Of a stretch of DNA of 64,000 nt, positions 51,400-61,108 are shown one piece after another. Position 1 is the stretch's first letter. Each line of letters begins with the position of its first letter. Made by a program: the position numbers and the translations under genes. The notes under the pieces are model-generated. The model was not told the DNA's origin, ran no database searches, and was given only the letters and a program-made list of their open reading frames with translations. The DNA comes from Ideonella aquatica. Lineage in GTDB: Bacteria; Pseudomonadota; Gammaproteobacteria; Burkholderiales; Burkholderiaceae_C. Where the stretch lies: contig NZ_JAGQDE010000007.1 in assembly GCF_018069755.1 (NCBI RefSeq), positions 124,001 to 188,000 on the forward strand. Reading direction: 5' to 3'.

Positions 51400-53303
51400 C
51401 GGCCACGCCGGTCCGCGTTCTCAGCGTCATCCCGCCGATGACGCAGCTCAACACGCCCTACCCGTCCACCGCCTACCTGACCGGCTTCCTGCGCTCGCGC
51501 GGCATCGACGCGGTGCAGGAGGACCTGGCGCTGGCGCTGGTGCTGGACCTGTTCACCCCCGACGGCCTGGACGCGCTGCGCGCCGACGCCCGCCGCGTGA
51601 CGAAGCCCGGCCCGGTCATTGCCCACTTCCTGCAGCACTTCGACGCCTACCGCGCCACGATCGCGCCGGTGATCCGCTTCCTGCAGGGCGGCGACAGCAC
51701 GCTGGCGCACCGCATCAACGCCCGCACCCTGCTGCCCGAAGGCCCGCGCTTCGACGCGCTGGAACACTACGTGGACGATGGCAGCGGCGACCCGCTGGGC
51801 TGGGCCTTCGGCGTGCTGGGCGGCAGCGACCGCGCACGCCACCTGGCCACGCTGTACCTGAACGACCTGGCCGATGTGATCCGCGAGGCGGTGGACCCGC
51901 GCTTCGAGTTCGTCCGCTACGCCGAGCGCCTGGCCACCAGCCAGCCCAGCTTCGAGCCCATGGCCGAGGCGCTGGCCGCACCGCCCAACCTGCTGGACCG
52001 CACGCTGGCGCGCCTGACGCGTGAGGCATTGGCGCGCCACCAGCCCACGCTGCTGCTGCTGTCGGTGCCCTTCCCGGGCGCGCTGTACGCGGCGCTGCGC
52101 ATCGCCGCGGCGGTCAAGGCGCACGATGCCACGATCACCGTGGCGCTGGGCGGCGGCTTCGTCAACACCGAGCTGCGCCAGCTGCGCGAGCCGCGGCTCT
52201 TTGACCACGTGGACGTGATCACGCTGGACGGCGGCGAGCGGCCGCTGCTGGCGCTGATCGAGCACCTGCAGGGCCAGCGCTCGCGCGAACGCCTGGTGCG
52301 CGCCATGGTGCGCGAGGACGGGGCGGTGCGCCAAATCCACTGGCCCGAGCCCGACATCCCCTTCGACGAGGTCGGCACGCCCACCTGGGACGGCCTGCCG
52401 CTGGCCAAGTACCTGTCGCTGCTGGACATGCTCAACCCCATGCACCGGCTGTGGAGCGACGGGCGCTGGAACAAGCTGACCGTGGCCCACGGCTGCTACT
52501 GGAAGAAGTGCAGCTTCTGCGACGTCAGCCTCGACTACATCTCGCGCTACGAGGCGGCCAATGCCTCGGTGCTGGTCGACCGCATCGAGACCATCGTCGC
52601 CGAGACCGGGCAGACCGGCTTTCACTTTGTCGACGAGGCCGCGCCGCCCAAGGCGCTGAAGGCGCTGGCCGATGAGCTGCAACGCCGCGGCACCGGCATC
52701 AGCTGGTGGGGCAACATCCGCTTCGAGAAGACCTTCACACCCGCGCTGTGCCGGCAGCTGGCCGACAGCGGCTGCATCGCCGTCACCGGCGGCCTGGAGG
52801 TGGCCTCCGACCGCCTGCTGGCGCTGATGGCCAAGGGCGTGACGGTGGAGCAGGTGGCGCGCGTCACCAAGGGCTTTGCCGACGCCGGGGTGCTGGTCCA
52901 CGCCTACCTGATGTACGGCTTTCCCACCCAGACACTGCAGGACACGGTGGACGCGCTGGAGCTGGTGCGCCAGCTGTTTGCCGAGGGCTGCATCCACAGC
53001 GGCTTCTTCCACCGCTTTGCCTGCACCGTGCATTCGCCGGTGGGCCAGGATCCGGCGCATTACGGCGTGACGCTCAAGCCACTGCCCGATTCACCCTTTG
53101 CGATGAACGATGTCGGCTTCCATGACCCCACCGGCGTCGACCATGACCTGCTCGGGCCGGGGCTGAAGAAGGCGATCTACAACTTCATGCACGGCATCGG
53201 CCTGGACGAGGACGTGCGCGCCTGGTTCGAGCAGTGGCCGGGCAAGGTGCCGCGGCCCACAGTGCACCGCCAGCGCATCGCGCGGGCGCTGCAGCAGCGC
53301 TGA
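51396..53303 (+). CDS. B12-binding-type radical SAM protein with CX4CX2C motif
   Basis: 635-residue protein: an N-terminal Rossmann-like region (VLSVIPPMTQLNTPYPSTAY) with a large helical insert and TLLLLSVPFPGALYAALRIA/VALGGGFVNTELR, as in B12-binding domains, then a radical SAM barrel. The cluster motif is GCYWKKCSFCD with Cys367, Cys372 and Cys375, a CX4CX2C spacing instead of CX3CX2C. Glycine-rich ITGGLEVASDRLL and YLMYGFPTQT follow. No substrate is known. Its ATG overlaps the zeta toxin stop (ATGA). Confidence 0.85.
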   Translation: MTATPVRVLSVIPPMTQLNTPYPSTAYLTGFLRSRGIDAVQEDLALALVLDLFTPDGLDALRADARRVTKPGPVIAHFLQHFDAYRATIAPVIRFLQGGDSTLAHRINARTLLPEGPRFDALEHYVDDGSGDPLGWAFGVLGGSDRARHLATLYLNDLADVIREAVDPRFEFVRYAERLATSQPSFEPMAEALAAPPNLLDRTLARLTREALARHQPTLLLLSVPFPGALYAALRIAAAVKAHDATITVALGGGFVNTELRQLREPRLFDHVDVITLDGGERPLLALIEHLQGQRSRERLVRAMVREDGAVRQIHWPEPDIPFDEVGTPTWDGLPLAKYLSLLDMLNPMHRLWSDGRWNKLTVAHGCYWKKCSFCDVSLDYISRYEAANASVLVDRIETIVAETGQTGFHFVDEAAPPKALKALADELQRRGTGISWWGNIRFEKTFTPALCRQLADSGCIAVTGGLEVASDRLLALMAKGVTVEQVARVTKGFADAGVLVHAYLMYGFPTQTLQDTVDALELVRQLFAEGCIHSGFFHRFACTVHSPVGQDPAHYGVTLKPLPDSPFAMNDVGFHDPTGVDHDLLGPGLKKAIYNFMHGIGLDEDVRAWFEQWPGKVPRPTVHRQRIARALQQR

Positions 53304-53960
53304 TCAGGCCGCCAGCCGGGCCTTCCAGTGGCGGAACTGCCAGCGCAGGTCGGCCCAGGCCTGGCGCCAGGCTTGCGGGCAGCGCGGCCGCCAGGTGCGG
53401 GCGTTCGAGACCTCGATGCCCTGCATGCTGGGGTGCCATTCGTCGTGGGCCACGCGGTGCCACTCGCGGCCCAGGCGGACCACGCCGTCGCGGTCGGCCA
53501 GCAGCACCATCGAGCCCTTGACCAGCGGCGCCAGCAGGCGGGCGAAGGCCTCAGAGCGCACCATGGCGCGGGCCTGGGTATCGTCCAGACCGGCCAGCAG
53601 CTCGCCCAGCAGACGGGCCAGCTCGGCGGTGTCGCTGTGGCCCGGTTGGCTGGGCCGCAGCGTGCGGATCGAGCCGTTGTGCATCAGCCAGAGGCCCGGA
53701 CGCACCAGAAAGGGGTGGGTCATCGCCAGGTTCACCGCGCCCACCGTGGCCTGCCGCAGGTGCAGCAACGCCGGTTGCGCCTCGGGCAGGGCCTGCAGCT
53801 GCCGCAGCAGGTCATCCAGGCGCATGCCCTGCTGGGCGTGCGGCTCGCCGTCGGTGTCCCAGGTGATCACGCCCCAGCCATGGCCATTGCGCTGCCAGGC
53901 GTTCTCAACAAAGGCCGGGCAGACCGGTCGGTTGGCGGGTTTGTGGATGATCAGGCACAT
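53304..53960 (-). CDS. Class II glutamine amidotransferase-like protein
   Basis: 218-residue N-terminal-nucleophile-type protein starting MCLIIHKPA, so Cys2 would be the nucleophile after Met removal. LLHLRQATVGAVNLAMTHPF and LWLMHNGSIR fit the GATase II fold, and no second synthetase domain is present. Possibly a stand-alone amidase; substrate unknown. It converges with the radical SAM gene. Confidence 0.8.
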   Translation of the reverse strand: MCLIIHKPANRPVCPAFVENAWQRNGHGWGVITWDTDGEPHAQQGMRLDDLLRQLQALPEAQPALLHLRQATVGAVNLAMTHPFLVRPGLWLMHNGSIRTLRPSQPGHSDTAELARLLGELLAGLDDTQARAMVRSEAFARLLAPLVKGSMVLLADRDGVVRLGREWHRVAHDEWHPSMQGIEVSNARTWRPRCPQAWRQAWADLRWQFRHWKARLAA

Positions 53961-54131
53961 CGGGCGACAACGCGTGAGGGGGCGATTTGGTTGATGCAAG
54001 TCGTGTTCCTGCGTGATTCGGCGCCCTGCGGCCTGACTTGAGGCCGGCTTGGCCCCGGTCGCACGCCGATCACGAAAAAAGCGTCCAATACGCCCCCGGG
54101 CTGCTTCGGTGGGCCCGACAAGGAGACCCTG

Positions 54132-55646
54132 TTGACCCTGCATGACCGCATCGACGCCTGGCGTGACGACCAACTGGTCGGCATGCGCCGCGGCATCGAG
54201 AAGGAAAGCCTGCGCACCACCCCCGACGGCGGCCTGGCGCTGACGCCGCACCCGCTGGCGCTGGGTTCGGCCCTCACCCACCCGCACATCACCACCGATT
54301 TCAGCGAGTCGCAGCTGGAGCTGGTGACCGGCGCGTTCACCCGGGTCGAGGACACCTTCGCCCAGCTCGGCGAGCTGCACCAGGCGGTGGCCCAGGCCCT
54401 GGGCGACGAGCGCATGTGGGTCTCCAGCATGCCCTGCTGCCTGCCCAGCGAGGAGGCCATTCCGCTGGGCCAGTACGGCGCCTCGCACATCGGCCGCGTC
54501 AAGACCGTCTACCGCCAGGGCCTGTCGCACCGCTACGGGCGGCGCATGCAGACCATCTCGGGCATCCACTACAACTGGTCGCTGCCCGGGCTGGGCAATG
54601 ACGAGTACTTCCACCTGATCCGCAACTTCCGCCGTGACAGCTTTCTGCTGCTGTGGCTGTTTGGCGCGTCACCGGCGGTGTGCGCCAGCTTTGTCGACGG
54701 CCTGCCGCACGGCCTGGAGCCGCTGGGCAGCGGCACCCTGCACCTGCCGCACGCCACCTCGCTGCGCATGGGCCGCCTGGGCTACCAGAGCGAGGCCCAG
54801 GCCTCGCTGGCGGTCAGCTACAACGGTCTGGCCGGCTACGGCGCCACGCTGGAAGACGCGATGACGCGCAGTTGGCCGGCCTACCAGGCGATCGGCCTGC
54901 GCGACGAGCAGGGCGGCTGGCGCCAGCTCAGCACCCACCTGCTGCAGATCGAGAACGAGTTCTACGGCACCATCCGCCCCAAGCGCACCATTCATTCCGG
55001 CGAGCGGCCGCTGCATGCGCTGCGCGAGCGCGGCGTCGAGTACGTCGAGGTGCGCTGCATGGACCTGGATCCCTTCGAGCCGCTGGGCATCGCCCCCGAC
55101 ACCGCCCGCGTGATCGACCTGTTCCTGCTGCACTGCCTGGCCAGCGACAGCCCGCCCGACAGCCCGGAGGAAATCGCCGCGCTCAGCGAGAACCAGCAGC
55201 GCGTGGCCGCCCGTGGCCGCGAGCCCGGTCTGCGCCTGAGCCGCGGCGGTGCCGAGGTGGTGTTGGTGGAGTGGGCGGCCGAGCTGCTGGAAGGCTGCGA
55301 GCCGATCGCCCGCCGCATGGACGCGGCGCTGGGCGGCCAGGCCTACCGCCAGGCGCTGGCCGGCGCACAGTCGCGGCTGCTGCACCCCGACGCGCTGCCC
55401 TCGGCGCGGGTGCTGCGCGAAGCCGGTGACACCTGGCGCGGCGAGTACGCCGCGATGATCGCTGCGCTGTCGCAGGCCACCCGGCGGGTGCTGCTGGCGC
55501 AACCGCTGTCCACCGAACGCGCGCTGCACTGGGCCGCGCTGGCCGACCGTTCGCTGCGCGAGCAGGCCCGGATCGAGGCCGAACAGCAGGGCAGCTTCGA
55601 CGACTTCGTGACGGACTACCTGGACGCCCGCCGCTTGCTGGCCTGA
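54132..55646 (+). CDS. gshA: Glutamate--cysteine ligase (type I)
   Basis: ATP-dependent enzyme making gamma-glutamylcysteine, the first step of glutathione synthesis; 504 residues, close to the E. coli-type family. RGIEKESLR near residue 21 and TTDFSESQLELVT (about 57-69), SGIHYNWSL and LRERGVEYVEVRCMDLDP are typical. The start is TTG with AAGGAG at a good distance and no in-frame ATG nearby; gshA of E. coli also uses UUG. Confidence 0.93.
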   Translation: MTLHDRIDAWRDDQLVGMRRGIEKESLRTTPDGGLALTPHPLALGSALTHPHITTDFSESQLELVTGAFTRVEDTFAQLGELHQAVAQALGDERMWVSSMPCCLPSEEAIPLGQYGASHIGRVKTVYRQGLSHRYGRRMQTISGIHYNWSLPGLGNDEYFHLIRNFRRDSFLLLWLFGASPAVCASFVDGLPHGLEPLGSGTLHLPHATSLRMGRLGYQSEAQASLAVSYNGLAGYGATLEDAMTRSWPAYQAIGLRDEQGGWRQLSTHLLQIENEFYGTIRPKRTIHSGERPLHALRERGVEYVEVRCMDLDPFEPLGIAPDTARVIDLFLLHCLASDSPPDSPEEIAALSENQQRVAARGREPGLRLSRGGAEVVLVEWAAELLEGCEPIARRMDAALGGQAYRQALAGAQSRLLHPDALPSARVLREAGDTWRGEYAAMIAALSQATRRVLLAQPLSTERALHWAALADRSLREQARIEAEQQGSFDDFVTDYLDARRLLA

Positions 55647-55762
55647 TCCGCTGTCCTGGGGATGGCCGAGGGTTAGCCCGGAAACGTCGGCCCGGGCCGG
55701 TCCGTCAGCATCGGTGACACGCGGCCGGGTGGTTTGGCTGCGACCACCGAAAGGAAGTTGAC

Positions 55763-56320
55763 ATGGGATGTGAAGTTCGTTGCCCCCAGTGGATGGCGAG
55801 CACTGTGCTGGTTGCCGCACTGGCCGTTCTGCCGTTCGCGGCCCAGGCCGAGTCGTCGCGCCTGCAGGCGCTGAGCGCCAAGGTGGATGCGCTGGCTGCC
55901 CAGGTGGCGGCGCTGCAGGCGCGCGCCGCCCGGGTGACCGCCGCGCCCACCCCGGCTGATCTGGTCGGCGACTGGACGCTGACAGGATTCCAGAGCGAAA
56001 TGCACGGCGGCGCCGGCGCCTGGCAGGTGCGCAGCTACGTGCACCAGGGCACGATCAGCCTCTACGACACCGGCAAGTACAAGCTAACGATCGCGTCCTC
56101 GGGCAATGAACTGATCAACGGCGGCGACACCGTGCAGTCCTTCGCCTCGCCCGAGCAGGTTGTCAAGGGTAAGTGGACGGTCAAGGGCAATACGCTGATG
56201 GTTGACGGCAACCCGGCCGGCACGATCAGCGCCGACATGACGGTGATCACGCGCACCGGCGCCAACCCGGCCGACAACACCAACGTGATGCTGGTGCTGA
56301 CCAAGCAGCCGGCGCCCTGA
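55763..56320 (+). CDS. Secreted coiled-coil hypothetical protein
   Basis: 185 residues with a signal peptide (core TVLVAALAVLPFAAQA, about 14-29), a short heptad region (LQALSAKVDALAAQVAALQA, about 34-53) and a beta-rich domain beginning LVGDWTLTGFQSEMHGG, resembling small lipocalin-like DUFs. No function can be assigned. GAAAGGAAG precedes the ATG. Confidence 0.75.
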   Translation: MGCEVRCPQWMASTVLVAALAVLPFAAQAESSRLQALSAKVDALAAQVAALQARAARVTAAPTPADLVGDWTLTGFQSEMHGGAGAWQVRSYVHQGTISLYDTGKYKLTIASSGNELINGGDTVQSFASPEQVVKGKWTVKGNTLMVDGNPAGTISADMTVITRTGANPADNTNVMLVLTKQPAP

Positions 56321-56332
56321 TCCGCACGGCGC

Positions 56333-58378
56333 TCAGCCCTTCTTGGCCACCAGCGTCAGGATGTCGTAGCTGGCCACCAGCTCACCCGCCTGGTTCGTCA
56401 CCTCGACGTCCCAGGCCACCACGCCCTGGCCGCGGCCCTGCGCGTCGACCTTCATGCGGTCGATCTTGCGCTTGGCGGTCAGGCGCGCCTGGATGGTGTC
56501 GCCGATCGCCACCGGCTTGACGAAGCGCAGCGTGTCCAGCCCGTAGTTGGCCAGCACCGGGCCCGGGGCCGGGCTGACGAAGAGGCCAGCCGCCGCCGAC
56601 AGCACGAAGTAGCCGTGGGCGATGCGCTGGCCGAAGGCAGTGTCCTTGGCGGCGATGGCGTCGAAGTGCATGTAGAAGTAATCGCCCGAGATGCCGCCGA
56701 AGTTGACGATGTCGGCCTCACTCACCGTGCGGCGATGCGTCAGCAGGCTCTCGCCGATCTGCAGCTCCTCGAAGTGGCGGCGGAAGGGGTGGACCTCGGT
56801 CTCGATGCGGGCGGCGCCGCGGACGTACTCTCCCGTCACCGCGGCCAGCATCGTGGGTGAGCCCTGCAGCGCGGCGCGCTGCAGGTAGTGCTTGACCGCT
56901 CGGGTGCCGCCCAGCTCCTCACCGCCGCCGGCGCGGCCGGGGCCGCCGTGCTTGAGCATCGGCAGCGGGCTGCCGTGGCCGGTGGATTCGGGCGCGGCGT
57001 CGCGGTCCAGCACCAGGATGCGGCCATGCAGCGCCGCCACCTCGGGCACCACGCGCGCAGCCACGGCCGGGTCGTGGGTGACCAGCGAGCCGACCAGGCT
57101 GCCCTGGCCCATCGCGGCCAGCGCCACCGCCTCGTCCAGGTCGTCGTAGGGCATCAGCGTGCTGACCGGGCCGAAGGCCTCCAGCTCGTGCACAGCGGGG
57201 GTGTGCAGCGCGCGCTCGGCCAGCAGCAGCGTGGGCGCGAAGAAGGCGCCCTCGGCCACGCCCTCGCCGCGCGGCGCGAAGCCATCGCTGGCGCCGAAGA
57301 CCGGACGCGCGCCGCCCTCGATCAGCGCCGCCACGCGCTCGGCCACGTCGCGCTGCTGGTCGGCGCTGGCCAGTGCGCCCATCTTGACGCCGTCGACCGC
57401 CGGGTCGCCCACCACCACCTTGGCCAGGCGATCGCGCAGCGCGCTGGCCACGGCATCCAGATGAGCCCGCGGCACGATGGCGCGGCGGATCGCGGTGCAC
57501 TTCTGGCCAGCCTTGACTGTCATCTCGCGCGCCACTTCCTTGAGGAAGAGGTCGAACTCGGGCGAGCCGGGCACCGCGTCGGGCGCCAGGATCGCGCAGT
57601 TCAGCGAGTCGGCCTCGGCGTTGAACGGGATGCTCTTCGCGATCACGTTGCGGTGCACGCGCAGCTTGGCGGCGGTGTCGGCCGAGCCGGTGAAGGTGAC
57701 CACGTCGCGGCCGTCCAGGCGGTCGAGCAGGTCGCCAGTGGAGCCGATCACCAGCTGCAGGGCCCCCTCTGGCAGCAGGCCGCTGTCGACGATCAGCCGC
57801 ATCGCCGCCTCGGTCAGGTAGCTGGTGGCGCTGGCGGGCTTGCCGATGCAGGGCATGCCGGCCAGGAAGCTCGGCGCGAACTTCTCCAGCAGGCCCCAGA
57901 TGGGGAAGTTGAAGGCGTTGATGTGCACCGCCAGGCCGCGGCGCGGCACCAGGATATGGGTGCCGGCGAACTGGCCCTGCTTGCCCAGCGACAGCGCCGG
58001 GCCCTCATGCCACACATTGCCTGAGGGCAGCTCGTTGCTGCCGCTGCTGGCGTACGCGAACAGCGTGCCGGTGCCGCCTTCGATGTCGATCCAGCTGTCG
58101 GCGCGCGTGGCGCCGGTGTGGGCCGACACCGCGTAGAGCTGCTCCTTGCGCTCGTTCAGGTACTTGGCCAGTGCTTTGAGGATCGCGGCGCGCTGCTGGA
58201 AATCGAGCTTCAGCAGGTTCGCCACGCCGACGGTGCGCGCGTGGTGCACCGCCTCGGCGAAGTCGATCGCCTCGGCGTGGGTGGTGGCCACCGGCTGGCC
58301 GTTGATGGCGCTGCGCAGCGTCTGCGCGGCCTCGCGGCCGACCCAGCGGCCGGCGATGTAGGACTGGAGTTGCATCAT
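56333..58378 (-). CDS. paaZ: Oxepin-CoA hydrolase / semialdehyde dehydrogenase
   Basis: Bifunctional ring-opening enzyme of phenylacetate catabolism: an N-terminal aldehyde dehydrogenase oxidises 3-oxo-5,6-dehydrosuberyl-CoA semialdehyde and a C-terminal MaoC-like hydratase opens oxepin-CoA; 681 residues, normal length. Glu255 (NAEADSLN) and Cys294 (AGQKC) are the dehydrogenase catalytic pair; the hotdog segment [20 protein letters not shown] followed by AHGYF has the hydratase Asp and His. ATG 58378 overlaps the paaE stop (ATGA), so it is coupled to the epoxidase operon. Confidence 0.97.
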   Translation of the reverse strand: MMQLQSYIAGRWVGREAAQTLRSAINGQPVATTHAEAIDFAEAVHHARTVGVANLLKLDFQQRAAILKALAKYLNERKEQLYAVSAHTGATRADSWIDIEGGTGTLFAYASSGSNELPSGNVWHEGPALSLGKQGQFAGTHILVPRRGLAVHINAFNFPIWGLLEKFAPSFLAGMPCIGKPASATSYLTEAAMRLIVDSGLLPEGALQLVIGSTGDLLDRLDGRDVVTFTGSADTAAKLRVHRNVIAKSIPFNAEADSLNCAILAPDAVPGSPEFDLFLKEVAREMTVKAGQKCTAIRRAIVPRAHLDAVASALRDRLAKVVVGDPAVDGVKMGALASADQQRDVAERVAALIEGGARPVFGASDGFAPRGEGVAEGAFFAPTLLLAERALHTPAVHELEAFGPVSTLMPYDDLDEAVALAAMGQGSLVGSLVTHDPAVAARVVPEVAALHGRILVLDRDAAPESTGHGSPLPMLKHGGPGRAGGGEELGGTRAVKHYLQRAALQGSPTMLAAVTGEYVRGAARIETEVHPFRRHFEELQIGESLLTHRRTVSEADIVNFGGISGDYFYMHFDAIAAKDTAFGQRIAHGYFVLSAAAGLFVSPAPGPVLANYGLDTLRFVKPVAIGDTIQARLTAKRKIDRMKVDAQGRGQGVVAWDVEVTNQAGELVASYDILTLVAKKG

Positions 58379-59457
58379 TTCTCGTCGAAGGAGAGGAGGA
58401 CTCGTTCGGTCAGCGGGTGCGCCTGGCAGCACAGCACGAAGCCGGCGGCCACGTCGGCGGCTTCCAGCGCGAAGTTGCGCTCCATGCGCACCTGGCCTTC
58501 CAGCACCTTGGCGCGGCAGGTACCGCAGACACCGGAGGTGCAGGAGAACGGCACCTCCAGGCCGGCGGCGCTGGCGGCGTCCAGGATGCTGGGCTGGTCC
58601 TTGTGGAAGGCGATCTCGCGCTTCAGGCCGTCGCGCACGATGGTCACGCGGGCCTGCTCGGCATCGCCGGGCTGGGCCTGGTGGACGATGGCGTCCACCT
58701 TCTTGTCCTGCGGCACACCGAAGCGCTCGATGTGGATGCCCTCGGCGGGCACGCCCGCGGCCTTCAGCGCGGCCTCAGCCTCATCGTTCATCTGGAAAGG
58801 GCCGCAAACGAAGGCGTGGTCGATCGTGGCGGCCGGCACCAGCGTGCTCAGGAACTCGCCCAGCTTGTCTCGGTTCATCAGGCCGTGGTTGATCGGCGAC
58901 TCGGTGGGCTCGTCGCTGAACACATGGTGCAGCACCACGCGTGTCAGGTACTGGTTCTTCAGGTCCTCGATCTCTTCCTTGAACATCGTCGAGGCCAGCG
59001 CGCGGTTGGCATACAGCAAGGTGAAGCGGCTCAGCGGCTCGCGCGCCAACACCGTCTTCATGATCGACAGGATCGGCGTGATGCCGCTGCCGCCGGCAAT
59101 GCCGACGAAGTGCCGGCGCGCTGCGGGCTGCAGCTGCACGAAGAAGCGGCCCTGCGGCGCCATCACCTGCACCGCGTCGCCCACCTTGAGCTGCTGGTTG
59201 ACCCAGTTGGAAAAGCGGCCGCCCTTGACCTGGCGCACGCCCACGCGCAGCTCGCCATCGTCCACGCCAGCGCAGATCGAGTACGAGCGGCGCAGGTCCT
59301 CGCCGTCGACGGTGGCGCGCAGCGTCAGGTACTGGCCCTGGGTGAAGGCGAAGGTCTCGCGCAACTCGGGCGGCACGTCGAAGCTGACGATCACCGCTTC
59401 GGCGGTGTCGGGTTCGATGGCGCGCACGCGCAAGGGGTGGAAGAGGGGGGTGCTCAT
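58375..59457 (-). CDS. paaE: Phenylacetyl-CoA epoxidase reductase subunit
   Basis: 360-residue iron-sulfur flavoprotein supplying electrons from NADPH to the PaaAC diiron centre. FAD region RRSYSICAG, NAD region GIAGGSGITPILSI and the C-terminal 2Fe-2S domain FSCTSGVCGTCRAKVLEG with a later Cys in LCCQAHP. It starts 13 bases after paaD. Confidence 0.96.
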   Translation of the reverse strand: MSTPLFHPLRVRAIEPDTAEAVIVSFDVPPELRETFAFTQGQYLTLRATVDGEDLRRSYSICAGVDDGELRVGVRQVKGGRFSNWVNQQLKVGDAVQVMAPQGRFFVQLQPAARRHFVGIAGGSGITPILSIMKTVLAREPLSRFTLLYANRALASTMFKEEIEDLKNQYLTRVVLHHVFSDEPTESPINHGLMNRDKLGEFLSTLVPAATIDHAFVCGPFQMNDEAEAALKAAGVPAEGIHIERFGVPQDKKVDAIVHQAQPGDAEQARVTIVRDGLKREIAFHKDQPSILDAASAAGLEVPFSCTSGVCGTCRAKVLEGQVRMERNFALEAADVAAGFVLCCQAHPLTERVLLSFDEK

Positions 59458-59470
59458 CGAGAAGAGGCCT

Positions 59471-59989
59471 TCAGATGGGTTTGAAGTGCTCGAAGGGTTC
59501 GCGGCAGGCCAGGCAGCGGTACAGGGCCTTGCAGGCGGTGGAGCCGAAGGCGCTCAGGCGCTCGGTCTGCGGGCTGTCGCAGCGGGGGCAGGCCACGCTG
59601 GCCTCGCGCTGGCGGCGCACGATGCGGATCGGGGCGGTGTCGGCCGGCGTGGTGCGGCCGGGCGGCGCGATGCCGTACTCGCGCAGCTTGCGCCGGCCCT
59701 CGTCGCTGATCCAGTCGGTGGTCCAGGCGGGGTGGCGGCGGGTGAGCGCGCGGGCCGGGCCCAGCTGCGCGGCGGACAGCGCGTCCAGCACGCTGCGCTC
59801 GATCACTTCGGTGGCTGGGCAGCCGGAATAGGTGGGCGTGAGCACCACCTCCAGCGCGCCGTCATCGGCCTGCTGCACGTCGCGCACGATGCCCAGCTCG
59901 CACACCGAGATCGCGGGGACTTCGGGGTCGGGGACCTGTTGGAGCACGGTCCAGGCTTGCTGGATGCGCTCGGTGACGACAGAGGTCAC
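59471..59989 (-). CDS. paaD: Phenylacetate-CoA oxygenase subunit PaaD
   Basis: 172-residue MIP18-type protein needed for epoxidase maturation or activity. PDPEVPAISVCELGIVRDV and TPTYSGCPATEVI are the core, and the C-terminal CPRC...C...CLAC cluster (about 135-166) is a zinc-ribbon-like extension of the PaaD family. The start is GTG 59989 overlapping the paaC stop (GTGA). Confidence 0.94.
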   Translation of the reverse strand: MTSVVTERIQQAWTVLQQVPDPEVPAISVCELGIVRDVQQADDGALEVVLTPTYSGCPATEVIERSVLDALSAAQLGPARALTRRHPAWTTDWISDEGRRKLREYGIAPPGRTTPADTAPIRIVRRQREASVACPRCDSPQTERLSAFGSTACKALYRCLACREPFEHFKPI

Positions 59990-60804
59990 CAGGCGCCCCC
60001 GGGATAGGCGCGCTGCAGGTGCTGCATCTCGGCCAGGATGAAGCCCAGGTGCTCGCTGTGCACGCCGCGCCGGCCGGTGCTGCGGAACACGCCGACGGCG
60101 GGCGCCTTCAGCTGCGCCTCGGCCATCAGCTCGGCGATCTCGGCATCGAAGGCCTCCTTCAGCGACGAGGCGGCCGGGCCCAGGCCGCTGGCGGCGGCGT
60201 GGGCGTCGACCTCGTCGTCCTCGAACAGCTCGGGCACGAAGCGCCACAGCTGCTCCACGGCGTTTTGCATGCGGCGCGCCGACTCGTCGGTGCCATCGCC
60301 CAGGCGCAGCACCCAGTCGGCCGAGTGCTGCTGGTGGTAGCGGGCCTCCTTGACGGCCTTGGCGGCGATCGCGGCCACTTCCTCGTCGGACGATTCGGTC
60401 AGCCGCTCCCAGGCCAGGCGCAGCCAGGTGGCGACCAGCGCGTTGCGCAGCGTGGTGACGGCGAAGTCACGCTCACCGCGCGGGCTGCCATCGGCGCTGT
60501 GCGGCAGCTCCACCAGCGTCGGGTTCAGGTAGTCGCGCTCCTCGCGCAGAAAGGCCAGTTGGTCCTCGTCCAGCGGCTGGCCGCCGGTGTCGGCCGCGCC
60601 CAGCCGGCCGGCATGGGTGTAGAGCGCGCGGGCCTGGCCGATCAGGTCCAGCGACAGGTTGGTCAGCGCGATGTCCTCTTCGAGGATCGGCGCGTGGCCA
60701 CACCACTCGCCCAGGCGCTGGGCGTGGATCAGGCACAGGTCGGCCAGGCGCAGCAGGTAGCGCACCGCGGGGGCGCGGCTCGGGGTGATGGAGGGAGCGG
60801 TCAT
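59986..60804 (-). CDS. paaC: Phenylacetyl-CoA epoxidase subunit PaaC
   Basis: 272-residue ferritin-like structural partner of PaaA in the catalytic core. AVRYLLRLADLCLIHAQRL, APILEEDIALTNLSLDLIG and EARYHQQHSADWVLRLGDGT are family signatures. Four bases separate it from paaB. Confidence 0.96.
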   Translation of the reverse strand: MTAPSITPSRAPAVRYLLRLADLCLIHAQRLGEWCGHAPILEEDIALTNLSLDLIGQARALYTHAGRLGAADTGGQPLDEDQLAFLREERDYLNPTLVELPHSADGSPRGERDFAVTTLRNALVATWLRLAWERLTESSDEEVAAIAAKAVKEARYHQQHSADWVLRLGDGTDESARRMQNAVEQLWRFVPELFEDDEVDAHAAASGLGPAASSLKEAFDAEIAELMAEAQLKAPAVGVFRSTGRRGVHSEHLGFILAEMQHLQRAYPGGAW

Positions 60805-60808
60805 GGCC

Positions 60809-61108
60809 TTACATGTGGTCCACGCTGGCGGGGAGCTTGTAGAAGGTCGGGTGCCGGTAGACCTTGTCCTCCATCGGATCGAAGAACATGTCCTTGTCGC
60901 CCGGGTCGCTGGCGACGATCTGGCTGGACAGCACCACCCACACGCTGGTGCCTTCCTGGCGCCGGGTGTAGACGTCACGCGCCATCTGGATGGCCATGGC
61001 GGCATCCGCCGCATGCAGGCTGCCGCAGTGCTTGTGGTCCAGGCCCGCCTTGCTGCGGACGAACACCTCCCACAGAGGCCATTCCTTCGATGTGTTGTCG
61101 GCGCTCAT
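60809..61108 (-). CDS. paaB: Phenylacetyl-CoA epoxidase subunit PaaB
   Basis: 99-residue small subunit bridging PaaAC heterodimers. [20 protein letters not shown] and [17 protein letters not shown] are typical, and length matches. ATG overlaps the paaA stop (ATGA). Confidence 0.97.
   Translation of the reverse strand: MSADNTSKEWPLWEVFVRSKAGLDHKHCGSLHAADAAMAIQMARDVYTRRQEGTSVWVVLSSQIVASDPGDKDMFFDPMEDKVYRHPTFYKLPASVDHM

Noticed and set aside
54132-54134. gshA judged truncated because no ATG start is present
   Set aside because: TTG with a strong AAGGAG gives a full-length protein, and gshA of E. coli also starts with UUG.
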